From contig NC_034409.1 in NCBI RefSeq assembly GCF_002078875.1, positions 105,691,250-105,755,249 of the forward strand: 64,000 nt of DNA, written 5' to 3'. A model generated the notes under the pieces. The model ran no database searches and had not been told where the DNA came from. It saw only the letters and a list, made by a program, of their open reading frames with translations. The position numbers and the translations under genes were made by a program. This document shows, in pieces, positions 23,405-35,575 of the stretch (the stretch's first letter is position 1; every line of letters starts with the position of its first letter). Source of the DNA: Numida meleagris (taxonomy: Eukaryota; Chordata; Aves; Galliformes; Numididae).

Positions 23405-25623
23405 AGCACACAGTTCCTGTACCTGGATTTTGCAGGTTAGAAGTAGCTGTGTGAAACTGAAGGGCACACGATGTGTAGGAGATTAGACTGGATGCTCTTA
23501 GCTGCCCTCTAGCTGTGAGATACCTATGCCTCTATTTTTCTTTTGTTCACAAGAGGTCTGTTTCTAATAAGGCCATGGAAAGTGCTAGGCAAGAATCAAT
23601 ATGTTTTGCATCACACACAGAGATCAGATGATATATTAATTTTTTCAACCACAGTTAAGTATCCGGTACAAACTGATGGCATATACTGAATAAGAGTAAG
23701 CAACAGTATTTTTAAAAGCCATAACAGATTTTGTCAGACTTTTTGAAAACAGTTACTTGATTAAATTTATATAATCAAAAGTTACATACACGATGCACTT
23801 TCAATAATTACTGAGTATATTAAACTAGCACAATATTTGTAGCACATTATTCACACGGTTCTGCCTACAGTCCTGAACTGCTACAGTTAAAAACAGTAAA
23901 ATCTGAAGAATCTAAAACTAGATTTATGAGAGAATCAAAGTGTAATACTTAGAAATATATGAGCAAGAAATAAAAAAGAACTAGCTAACATTTTCTCAGC
24001 ATCCTATAAATTTCCTCAGTTGTCATATTTAAGAAATGTATATGCTGTTCAGGAACAGAATGTACTGGCACTGAAACTGTTGCATGCAAGTATTCACTTT
24101 GAGGATGAAAGAAAAGTTCAGTAATCTGCACCGGAAAGTTGTTCTCCCTTTTCTCCCCCCAGGTTTCTGGGGGATACTTTTTGTTCTAATGAGGAAATAT
24201 CACTTTTAATAAGCAATATCATTTTCTTGTTCTCTCCTATGTGTATGGTCCAAGTGATGTAAACAGGAGAGGCAGTTTTGTGTGCTGGGCAGTTCACCCA
24301 CAAAACAGCTCCACTGAGCACCCTCTTCGAAGCTATCACAGAGCACTACTGGGAAGAAACTGCTGTAGCTGCCCAGACTCTACCTGTACATCCCAATCAC
24401 AACCTGCCAAACCTATTACTCCTGCTGATTAACCTCCCTCTGACACTCCCTGTGTTGGATTCGCTCAGCTGTCCCCTTCATGGGTGGGAGCCATAAAAGA
24501 CACCTCCTGGGCACATTTCTCCAGGAGAGTGGTGGGCCTGGAGGGACAGCAATAATCCTATCAAGCCCTAAGTCAAGCTTGACAACTTTTCCGGAGCAAG
24601 TCGAAGAGCAGTCCACTCACTAGAGTACTGTTAATCCCTATCAGTCACAGAGAATACATGACAGATTTGGGCATGCAATTTGTTGGTTTATGGACTTAAG
24701 GTATTCAAAGAAGAGTGAAACAAGGCCCAATATTTGGAAAAATTCCAGAAGGAAGTCTGAAGTCTGACCTAGCCATGGACACTCACTGAAAGGAAAACAA
24801 CACTATGGAGCAGTCAGCTGAGGTGTCTGAAGTAGGTTTCTCCAGCACAGCTTAGTTTTCAGAAGCATTCATGGTGCCTGCTTCTCTTCTACAGCCATGT
24901 ATGGGCATCTCCTAGAGAAGCAAAAGAGGGGAGTCAGCTTATAGGATGGTGGCAGGAGAGGGAATGGATAAATCGTCAGTGAAGAAGCAAAACACAACAG
25001 AGAGGGTGATGGAGAAGCGTAGCTGACCCTTCACGATCCTCTGCGGGATTTCTGGTCTTTTGAAACCCCACTCTGATAGGGGCAAAGGAAAACAACATTA
25101 ACCCAAACAACATGACTGGCTAGCAACATTATTTTTTTCTTAGAGCATTCTAAAGAAGTAAAAGTGCAATTACATGTGGTGATGCTTCTTCACCATATTA
25201 GTAAATTAAGCCAGCTTCCACTGCAAATGATTACTTGACTAGAGAACAAAACTAAGCAGAGGCTTTGAAGTTCTTAAGATAAATTTTCCTTTATATTACT
25301 AAATGCTTTTTACTTATTTTGTATGTCCTTGGCATGTAATTCTTTTTTTTCTTTTGGTTTAATTTCTCTTTTTACTGATGACACTTCCATTCAGATGTTG
25401 GAAAGTAAAAATAAAAATTTGAACAGCTGTATAAACATGAAGTATCTAAGAAAGAGAGTGATATTCAATAAGGATTGACTTGGTCTGCAAAAAACGCTTC
25501 ACAAGTACATACCAGGAAGACTGCTACCATTTGAATTTTGCTTTATCGATAATAATATTAATGTATTATAAAAATGGAAATACTATATACCCTTACCAAG
25601 AAAGTACCTTCAAATGATATCAG

Positions 25624-25797
25624 ACAGAATCACAGAATCATAGGAGTTGGAAGGGACCTCTGGAGGCCATTGAGTCCACCACCCTGCTACAGCAGGTTCC
25701 CTACAGCAGGTCACACAGGAAACTGTCCACGCAGGTCTTGAATATTTCCAGAGAAGGTGACTCCACCATCTCTCTGGGCAGCCTGTTCCAGTGATCA
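25624..25797 (-). mobile_element. CR1 LINE 3' fragment, reverse orientation
   Basis: Starts with the reversed tail (AGAATCACAGAATCATAGGA), then GTTGGAAGGGACCTCTGGAG and the GACTCCACCATCTCTCTGGG CAGCCTGTTCCAGTG block. The element reads on the minus strand. Confidence 0.95.
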
Positions 25798-27146
25798 TCT
25801 TTAATAATGCTTTGATTTATGACCTTGGCAGCTTTGTTTCTATTTTTATTTCAAATTCGTTTGAAGAATATCTATTAATAGCTAATACTTACTGAATGTT
25901 TAATTTTAGGCTCAATTTTCAGCATCTGGATTTTGCAGTAGTTTGCTGGAAGAAACATGGACCTGTCACTTGTGCATCTGCATAGTCTAAAGTTAAGTGC
26001 TTAGAAAAAGAAGGCTTTGTGGATCTAAATGTATTGCCTAACAGTGAGAATAAAGCTATAACATAAAATTTACCACACAGTATGGAACCTGTACTAAGCA
26101 ATGATTCAAGTTTGAGAAAGTAATGTGAAGAAAGAAATTTCACGTGGAAAAGACACTAATTACGCTCAGCTGAAAACTCCTAGTGTGCACTGCATGGGAA
26201 ATGTTTGCATCCTGCCTCATACACTATTTTAAAACAGAGTGAAGACGAACTTATTTAGCTCACTGAGCCTGACTTCACAGCAGGCAAAAAGTGCAGTAGA
26301 AGCAGTGCTTGGGGTTTTGCATTTGGGTAAGTTGAAAATCACAGTGCATTTTACTTACAGCTGTAGAATAAAGGAGATTACAGAGTTAAGGCAGGTTTAG
26401 CTCACCCTCGTGTACTTTTCCAGCAGAATTTCAGGAAGACCAAGCTTGGCAAAGTGTTAGAGATGCAACCACCTCTGCACTTTGGAAGCAGTTCCCCCAG
26501 AGCAAGTGAGACCATTTTCCATGTATAAAGACATGAATAGGCCTTTGCAAGGATAAGGCTACAGTTATCTTCTTGTTTCGTTTTAATTCAAAATCGGGAC
26601 TTAATGGAATAAATATGGCTTACAGTCTAGACTTTCAGTAGATGCAACAGGAAGTTTAGGAATGGAATACAGGAGAGTTTTCTTAAGCAGTGGGGCTCTT
26701 TATATTCAGTTATTCTGTAATTAGTTGTTTTTATTGACATGAGGCATACAGATGGGCTTATACATCGCTATAGCAATATGGCCAAAGTTTATTATCTTCC
26801 TACATTTATTGCCATGCCTTCCATCATGACAGTTTGCGAAAGCACTTAACTAGCACAGGACCCAGACCCATTTATGTTACAGTAAACAGCAAAACTATCA
26901 CAGATTTCAGCCATATAGGATCAGACTCCAACTGCTATATGGGCATACACGTTTGTGCCTGAAGGAAGCACCAACTCTCAAAAGAGAACACGGATGCAGA
27001 AAGTAGATTGCTCCCAGAACTGGCAGAAATACATGGCTATTTTAGAGAAAGAAGTAACTGATTACTTCAGGAAGCATGAATAACACCTTCCCCTTATGTA
27101 CATGGTAAGCTCAGGACTGAATTTGATGGCTGGCCCCTTCACCAGC

Positions 27147-27170
27147 ATAAACAATAAACAATAAACAATA
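27147..27170. repeat. Short (ATAAACA)3 tandem repeat
   Basis: Three perfect copies of a 7-mer, ATAAACA. Also resembles overlapping forkhead-type words (TAAACA). Confidence 0.8.
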
Positions 27171-28159
27171 CAAGCATACTCCTTACAGCTGAAGTAGTCA
27201 CGCGGTTCCTGTGCTTCTAGCAATTCAATGCCTCACGATCCTTAAAGTGGAAAATGGAAATATATGCAGGGACATATATGCAGGGAGACATATGCATGAC
27301 ATCAAATAGTTTAAATGCATTAATAAGTACCTGGGCTACTTTACATTGCTGAGAAACCTGTTGGGGCTGGAGCCTGTTATACTTGAGCCTGCAGGGATCA
27401 GGCTCACTAGACTGGCAGCTGACATGAAAACTGTGCATTCAAATTGCCCTGTTAATTATGGAAAGCTATAGAAGCTTATCCATGCTAGATGAAAGCAACT
27501 CGGAGATAAATTCAACTAGTCGTAGTACTTTGTTGTAGACAAAATGCTTCTGCTACCTGAGCTTATTTCTTTAGTAGTCAACACTCAGCACCAAATCTCT
27601 TGTAGATATAACTCAGATAACCTACAGGAAGTCTCATGGGACTTTCGTCACAAGAGCTTAACACAGATTGTAGCTCAAGTTGGCTATCCACTCTTTCTTT
27701 TTTTTCAGGCATATGTTAGGATCTCTTCTCACAATGGATGTAACCTGAAACTGTTTAGAGCACAAGAAAACCTTACTTCAATATTTTTATAATCCAAAAT
27801 TTGACTTTGTTCTCTACCTCCAAAACAACAGATGACATCTCAAATTCTCCTGCTAAACAACGGCGAGAAATAGGCACATTGAAATGAGGAAGATCTTAGA
27901 TATAAACATTGAAAAAAAATGTAAGCAGCTCCTAGGTGTAATAGGAACAAGGGAAATGTACAATGTGAGGGTGAGAGCAGGGAAAAAAATAAAGGGAATT
28001 ATTTGTTGCATTAAAAAATGCTAATGGGTCTTGCTTAAGGCTGCACTTCTGGGAAAGACTGGCTGAAATCCAAATAAATGTGTAGCATGTATAAAAGTTT
28101 ATTCTAAACTTGGACTCTACAATCAGATTTTGAACCATAATAAAATCTTAGAATTTTAA

Positions 28160-29586
28160 AATCTCACTCCTATTCCTACTGGCTAACCAGGGATGTCCCG
28201 GTGGACTGGAAACTGGCAAACGTGACTCCCATCTTCAAAAAGGGCCAGAAAGATGATAATCTCAGGAGCTATCATGGATCAATTAAAGGTCAACCAGGGG
28301 ATCAGGCCCAGTCAGCAGGGGCTCATGAATGGTAGATCCTGCTTGACAAACCTGATTTCGTTCTATGACATGGTTACTCGCTTCGTGGATGAAGGTAAGG
28401 CTGTCGATGTTGTCTACTGGACTTCAGCAAAGCCTTTGACACTGTCCCCCCCAGCATCCTCATGGAGAAGCCTACTGCCCATGGTTTGGATGGGCATACG
28501 CTCTGCTGGGTGAAACACTGGCTAGATGGCCAGGCCCAAAGAATTGTGGTCAATGGAGTTAAATCCAGTTGGCAGCCAGCCACGAGTGGTGTCCCCCAGG
28601 GCTTGGTACTGGGGCTGCTCCTATTTAATATCTATACCAGTGATCTTGATGAGGGGATTGAGTGCACCCTCAGTAAGTTTGCAGACGACACCAAGTTGGG
28701 AGGGAGTGTTGATCTGCTAGAGGGTAGAAAGGCACTACAGAGGGACCTGGATAGACTGCATCGATGGGCCAAGGTAAACTGTGCAAGTTTCAATAGGGCC
28801 AAGTGTCAGGTCCTGCATTTTGGTCACAACAACCCCAGGCGGCCCTACAGGCCTGGGGAGGAGTAGTTGGAAAGCTGCCAGACAGAAAAAGACCATGGTG
28901 TACTGATGGACAGTTGGCTGAATATGAGCCAGCAGTGTGCCCAGGTGGCCAAGAAGGCCAATGGCATCCTGGCTTGTATCAGGAATGGTGTGGTGAGCAG
29001 GACTATGGAAGTAATCCTGCCCCTGTACTCGGCATTGGTGAGGCCCCACGTTGAGTACTGTGTTCAGTTTTGGGTGCCTCAGTACAGAAGGGACATTGAG
29101 GTGCTGGAGCAGGTCCAAAGAAAGGCAACAAGGCTGGTGAAGGGCTTGGAGAATATACCCTACGAGGAGAGACTAAAGGAACTGAGGCTGTTTAGTCTGG
29201 GGAAGAGGAGACTGTGGGGAGACTTTATTGCTCTCTTCAAATCCCTGGTGATTTGAAGGTGATTGCAGTGAGAGTGGGGTTGGTCTCTTCTCACTGGTGA
29301 CAGGTGACAGGACAACGGGAAATGGCCTCAAGTTGTGCCAGGGGAGGTTTAGGTTGGATATCAGGAAAAATTTCTTTACAGAAAAGGTTGTTAGGCACTG
29401 GAACAAGCTCCTCAGGGAGGCAGTTGAGTCACCATCCCTGAATGTGTTTAAAAACTGTTTGGATGTGGTGCTCATGATTTTGCAGTAGGCTGTTAGAGTC
29501 AGAGTAGTATGGTTAGGTTGTGGTTGGACTTGATGATCTTTAAGATCTTTTCCAGCCTGAGCAATTCTATGATTCTGTGATTCTAC
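28160..29586 (+). mobile_element. CR1 LINE, 1.4 kb 5'-truncated copy with reverse-transcriptase region
   Basis: The largest CR1 copy here. It encodes the C-terminal half of CR1 ORF2, including the reverse-transcriptase block GVPQG at about 28591 and the catalytic motif FADDTK at 28678-28695 (FADD in place of the usual Y/FxDD), then the 3' UTR and an attctatg/attctgtg tail. At the 5' side the reading frame is broken near 28250-28300, where an internal deletion joins two parts of ORF2. One frame is lost by 28513, and an in-frame TAG at 28864 splits the next part (28462-28866 and 28867-29256 share a frame). Hence a dead retrotransposon, not a host gene. Confidence 0.97.
28253..29256 (+). pseudogene. 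CR1 ORF2 remnant (reverse transcriptase and C-terminus)
   Basis: The decayed coding part of the CR1 copy. Three ORF pieces are visible: 28253-28513, in another frame, with GIRPSQQGLMNGRSCLTNLI; 28462-28866, with [20 protein letters not shown], the GVPQG block and FADDTK; and 28867-29256, with [20 protein letters not shown]. The last two are one frame separated by a single TAG; the first needs a frameshift. The endonuclease domain and the N-terminal reverse transcriptase are absent. It would have copied CR1 RNA by target-primed reverse transcription; this copy cannot. Confidence 0.93.
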
Positions 29587-30214
29587 ACTCAACAAAAGCT
29601 GACAAACATTTCATCCAAAAATTATTCAAACTTACCCCAAATTTTTGATCCTGAAACTCTGCTGACTATTCTGTGCAAATTCTGACCAATTCCAATAACA
29701 ATCAACAGTGCTGACTGTAATCTGAACACATGGCTTTTGTGTCAGGTACTGTGATGCTGTTAACAGAGCTGATGTATTCATTGGGACAACAAGCAGAGCG
29801 TTGCCCTGGGGTCTCCCATATGGTGAGCTCTAATTCCAGCATGGAGACCTAGCAAAAGAGAACCAACCCAGATGGCAAAGGTCTTTCAAAACAACTGTGG
29901 TGTTGAACTGTGACCCTTTAAACTTCTTTCTTGTTGACAGGACTTAAATGTAGGCCAATTTTTACCACAGTCCTTTATTTGTCCCCCCAAGTAACCCTTT
30001 CTTCTCCTTACCAGTGGAAATTCTCCCACAAGATACCACAGATACATCTCCAGAGCACCAAGTTAATCTCCCCCTTCTAGAGCACACATGGAAATCCCAC
30101 CTCATGCTGGGACAAGATGCTGTATTTAGCAATGCCTCCAGACTACCATATGCTCTCTGCTCTCTGCTGCACCTCTGTGTTCATGTGGTGGACCACGCAT
30201 GAGCACTGGGTCAG

Positions 30215-30410
30215 GAGAATCACAGAAAAAGGGAGGCTGGATGGGACCTGTGAGTCATTTGGCCTGACCTATTACAGTAGGTTGCTCAGGACCTTGCCTA
30301 GTGCAGCTATGAATATCTCTCAGGACAGAATTACACTACTGCTTTGGGCATCTGTTCCAGTGTGTGGCAACCCTCAGGGTAATTTTTTTTCTCCCTTGTT
30401 TCTAGTCATT
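30215..30410 (-). mobile_element. Old, diverged CR1 fragment, reverse orientation
   Basis: It keeps the order of the reversed CR1 3' region: GAATCACAGAAAAAGGGAGG, GGATGGGACCTGTGAGTCAT, GGTTGCTCAGGACCTTG, GAATATCTCTCAGGA, ATCTGTTCCAGTGTG. Many substitutions indicate an older insertion than the neighbouring copies. Confidence 0.8.
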
Positions 30411-32099
30411 ATTTCCACTGTTGCAGCTTGCAGTTGTCCATTGGCCATTTGCTGTATACCTTTGAGTGTGTATGTGTTTTCTCTGCACCCTACCACTGGG
30501 TAGCTGAAGACCACAATGATATTTTTTGTCTATTCTGCAAACTTTGATTGTTTTTCATTCATGCTTTTGATCTTTTGCTCTGTGCTACATGGGCTTGTTA
30601 CAACAGCCATACAGTACATGAACTTTACTCAAGAAAAAAAGGGCCATTTCACGTGGGCACATTTGTAGCTGTGTGTAGTTTTGCTGTGCTATGATACTGA
30701 GAACATATGAACCCTTTAAATAGTAACTCAGGGTGTGTTTCATTTCTGAGGGCCAAATAGGCATTGTAGCCATCTCTTGTGGACTACATGTTCAAACCCC
30801 CTTTTGCCATCTACTTCTGGAGTAGAAGTAATAGGCATATGATTGTTGTGGCTACATCAGTTCTCCTAGACCCTGGCATGCAGTGTCACAACAAAGATAT
30901 TACCCATCATAAGCTTTCGTAAGTACTGTAAGCCCTAGTACAGCTCCAAAATTTGTACCAAAATTGTATTTTTTTTTCAAATTTGTGATCTTTAAAATTG
31001 TTAGCCATTAGAAAAAGCCACATATTTCAGCATTACAAATTTTTCTAGACATGTTAGCATGCAGATTCAGATTTACTTTTTCTGAAACGTCAATCTTGCA
31101 TTTCTTTAAAAGAATGTACTCCTAATAGGAAAAAAAAAAAGCAAGCTGAAAGTTCAAAGAATTTAACTGAGTGATGCAACATATTTCCCTTAAATCTAGA
31201 TCCCATTCCTTCCACATTTTTATGTGCCAGGTGTGTATAAATGTCAAATAACGGATCTATAACAGCCATGACTGTGCTTTTTCAGTAGAATTAAAAAACT
31301 AAATCACTAACATTTCCATCCCAAGCTTTGACTCATCATTGTGCAACCTGCTAATGAAATATGGTTAGGATTAGAAAGAAACGAGTCAGTACTGAAACTT
31401 CCACTTTCTTTGAAGCTTGCTGTTGTAGTATGCCACATTTTCTAAAAACAGCAACTTGAAGTTTTACTTTTAAAGTATCTGCCCGTCTGGTTGTATATTT
31501 CTTTGTGTGCTTCATCTTTAAGTAGCTTAGACCCTGCAAAGAAAATTGCCCCTAAGCAGCAAATGGACTCAGTTGCCAACAAGATCCACAAAGACCAGAG
31601 GCTCAGATCCCACTCAGCTCCCATGCATATCAGTGGGCTTCAGATCTGATTCAAACTAATATGGAGATGAACACTGGAAGAGATGGCACTCTGAGATTGA
31701 TTGTTATACCAAAATGAGGGAGGAAAATGTAATTAGAATTGTTTTTGGAGTGCCAAATGACTTCAAAATTACTCAGGATTTTTCCCAGACAATGTCACAA
31801 CACCACAGAACTTACAAAATTAATTCTGTCTTGCCTCTAGTAACTCATCCCAACATCTTTTCATCTCCTTGCAGATAGGCAGGAGGAAAAAAGAGCTGGC
31901 ATTTTCAGAAGGGTTCGAAATGCAATGATCTGACATTTCTGAGGTCTGTGGGCAGCAGGGGACCCACATACTGTGATGCTGGGGAGCCTGTTTCCTACAA
32001 TCATCGAAAAGGTAACAACAGCAACACGTTCTTCAGCACCTTCCCTTTTTCTCTGGCTACATATCATAGTCCTGCTGGAGTATAATGGAGACAAAACGC

Positions 32100-32350
32100 T
32101 CTCCTCGGGGGTCCTGCTAAGCTGAGAGTAAGTGGAGCAGTGGTCCAGGGGTAAGGGACAATTAGAGCTACTTTATATTTGTGAAACAATTAGTCATAAT
32201 TAGCCTGATTTCACATTTGGAAAAAGGGGAATAGCTTTAATTAGAGTGGAATTATGTTCCTCTGGCAGACTTCAGAGGGAACTCTAATGGCAGGATGCAA
32301 ACTATAAAGTCCACCAGGCTTTTACAGCATTTAATAGCTTATGGAGTGTA
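32100..32350. promoter_or_regulatory. Candidate intronic enhancer with a cluster of YAATTAG motifs
   Basis: Four homeodomain-type words lie within 86 bp: CAATTAG at 32159 and 32187, and TAATTAG at 32197 and 32238. They sit in unique, repeat-free sequence of the ERG 5' intron. Nothing coding was seen. Function is an inference from motif density; conservation cannot be judged here. Confidence 0.3.
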
Positions 32351-33622
32351 TTGTAAGTACACAGTCCTTTCAGTATGTATAATAACCATCTGCAACAAAA
32401 AAAACATGTCTCTACTAGGATCAGAGTTACGTAAAGGGGGGGGGAAAGAGTTTTAAAACAGTCACCAAATCCCTAGCTTGGCTCAAGCGTCTTCCTCACT
32501 ATAGTTGGGCAGCTTTTCTCCCTAATCTAGAATTAATATTTTTTTTCACTGAAATTCTTGCCACAGAAAACACAAAGTGCCATTTAAGGAGATAAACACT
32601 TTATGTCTAGCTATAAAGACATCTTTCATCTCAGTTATAATTCTGTTTAGCTATTAACTAGAGGACTGATCTGTATACAAACTTGCAACAAAATAAGTCA
32701 ATTTATTTTAATTGATGCCTTCTGTTATTCACACTGGGGCTGAAAATGGGCATTAGTCTAAATACAGAAGTTTCCTGGGAGCTGAAACAGTTCTGCAGCT
32801 AAGTTGTCATTGACTTAGCTTAAAACTCTTTCCATGGGGATAAAGAGCAAGTCTTCCATTGAAAGCAGTGGACGCATTCCTGTACGGCCCGTAGAGAACT
32901 GGCTGTGAGGCAGGATGGGCCAGTGAATTGTATTTACCTAAAAATACAAGTGTCTCCCCATCCTCTGAAATCAAAGTCAAGCAGAGCATGTTGAAACCCC
33001 ACAGAGCAGAGTACAGAACAATGTGGTACTGGTGACGGGAATATTGCTGATATTTTTATTTCTTGGTGGGAACTACTCCAAGCAAGACACTTCTTTTTCA
33101 AATTTGGAGATGATGACATCTTGGAAATTTTTCAGTGAAAAAAAATGCAGCTTTCAGCTGCCCCTATCAGAACATTTGAACCAAGTAGAACAGTTCTGCT
33201 TCCAAAAGGTGTTGTGGGAACAAAGAGAAAACAAAAAGCACCAATGCCCCAGCTCCTCTCCACCAACCCACCCACCTCCCCCTGCCGCAGCCGCTCAGTG
33301 GCTCCTTCTCTGGCTTGGCACCCGTCAGGGGCAGCTTCAGCCCCACCCTACTTCTGAGTCATAGCCCTGGACTCCCTGGAGCATGCTGGAAGATACAGGC
33401 AGTGGGATTTGCAAAGACACAATGGGTCTTTTAACTGCACCTTTTGGCAACGTTATGTTGTACATAAATAATTAGGCATTCACTGTAGCAGAGACTTGTA
33501 TGCATGTGTCCTGTTTTCCACATGTCTTTCCACATGTCCACTCCGGGAGTAAAGTTTTTACTCAAACAGACCCACTCAGACAGAGGGGATTGAGGGAGAC
33601 CCACCTGACAGCACCTTTTCGC

Positions 33623-33778
33623 AGAATCATAGAGTCACTGAATCATTAAGGTTGGAAAAGATCACTAGGATCACGTAGTCCAACCAATCAGCCCACCCCA
33701 CCATGCCCACTGACCATGTCCCTCAGTGCCACATCCACATGGCTCTTGAATATCTCCAGGGACGGTGACTCCACCATT
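33623..33778 (-). mobile_element. CR1 LINE 3' fragment, reverse orientation
   Basis: Reversed tail AGAATCATAGAGTCACTGAA, then GGTTGGAAAAGATCACTAGG, GGCTCTTGAATATCTCCAGG and GACGGTGACTCCACCAT. It ends abruptly in the DNA that follows. Confidence 0.93.
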
Positions 33779-35093
33779 TTTAATGTTTAAAGGAGAATAT
33801 CTCAAACACGATTGATCCCATTTTACATCCATGCTCTACTACTGCCATGGTTTACCCTGAAAATGCATTTCCACGGACCAGTGAGGGAGTCAAATTCATG
33901 AACTCTTGAGGAAAGCAGAAAAATTGCTCAGGGACAACACTTCTAATGCTCAAATTCACAGCAGTGCTTAAGAAGCATACAGGAAAAAAAGTTTAATATC
34001 CTAAAACACAATTGTGGGCACCCACTCACTGTTCTTGAAGTCTGTGAAACAAATGAAAGGTAAACATAGCTAAAAGGACTGCCCATAAATAAATCCACCC
34101 AAACTCTTTACCATAAAGAAATGGAGGTTGTTCAAATAAATTAAAAAGTAATAATTTGTGTTTAGGAAAAAGAACGCCTTACAGAGAATTTCCTATCCTA
34201 TAAATGCACACTATTCTCATCTCAACTATGGAAAAATATGACACTTCTAGTAACTGAACCTTCACAGATTTGGGACTACAAATTTAAACCATCACCTTGG
34301 ATACCAGTTAAAGACTTGTTGGAATTTAACATGGATGACATCCTCCTATCCAGCATGCTCTTCCTGCATGCACTCACGTGAATTAACAGGTAAACAGTGC
34401 ACCCATCTCATAGTTATTTTCCATAATCATGGGAAGAATCATTCCAGGAATAATTTCATAGACAGATTTCCTGCTCAGCTAACAGGCCCTCAGGATATAT
34501 AGTCTGTATCTGCAGTCATCATGCAGAATGCAAATGAAGGGCAAAAGCATAACATGTACGAGGCACTGTAGAGGCAAGTAAGGAGACAATTGGTTTCTTA
34601 AAATATGTTCCTGGATAAGAAGAGTAAAGGAAAAGGAGTATAACATGTTGGCCAGCTGTCACGTCAGAAGATAAAGGGAGATAACCGAATACTCTACTTT
34701 CTGCTAGCCTTCCCTTTCCTATCCTTTTTAGAATAAAGTAACAACAGCACGCACTGTCTCATTTGTCCAGTGTGTGTGTGGGTTATTTAAGCCAGTATGA
34801 CCTTTAAAATCCTTTCTTATCTTGGAAAATAGCTTTAAGTTTTCTGTCTCAAGTAGAGAGTGCACAGCCAGCTGTGCCTGTTCAGACCATTTTAAAAGAA
34901 AAACTTGCATCATGTTTGACTACAGATAGGCATGTATTCAGATTGTCTTTATCATTTGAATCCAAATTTTTTTTTTCATTTTTTTATATTATCATTGCAT
35001 TTTGTGTCTTTAGGTAAAATATTTATCATCATCCCCTTGATGACTTGATGCATCACTTTCATTTGCTTGTGGAAAACAAAACCATGTTTTTTC

Positions 35094-35205
35094 CTGCTTG
35101 ACCTGCTGTAGGGAACTTGCTTTAGCATGGGGTTGGATTAGATGGTCTCCAGAAGTCCCTTCCAACCCCTATGATTCTATGATTCTGTGATTCTATGATT
35201 CTATG
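35094..35205 (+). mobile_element. CR1 LINE 3' tail fragment
   Basis: GGTTGGATTAGATGGTCTCC, AGAAGTCCCTTCCAACCCC and several ATTCTATG/ATTCTGTG units ending at about 35205. Only the last ~110 bp of the element are present. Confidence 0.92.
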
Positions 35206-35516
35206 GTTTTCTTTCGTTGAACAATACTGTCATTCAACTATTCAGAATGCTCTTCACTCTTCTACTTCTTATTATTATTATTACTGTAGCGGAAAGAAAT
35301 GATATAGGGACATTCCCTAATCACCTTTAGTTTTCAAGAAAACAATGCCTACCCGTCATTCCACTTCAGTAGCTATAAGATAACAAGAAAAGATAAAGAT
35401 AATGCTATTAAAAAAAAAAATCTTAGAATGCTGTTCTTTTCCATCGAAGCAAAAAGTACAGGCAATTAGTTTCTAATTCTGCTAAGTGGTTTTGTTAATC
35501 CAGTCAAGAAAAGAAA

Positions 35517-35575
35517 GAGGCCAGATTTTCAATATCTGTTCAACACCCATCTGCTAAAAGTAAGACTCAAAATGG
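35517..35575. repeat. Second truncated copy of the ancient GGCCAGATTTTCA repeat
   Basis: AGGCCAGATTTTCA at 35518 is identical over 14 bases to the same motif near 3211, followed by a similar GTTCAACACCCATCTGC stretch. It fits a half-copy of the same ancient family. Confidence 0.35.

Noticed and set aside
29635..29730. GGG|GTAAGT donor with possible acceptor on the minus strand
   Set aside because: Strong donor but poor pyrimidine tract and no coding or positional support; isolated signal beside a CR1.
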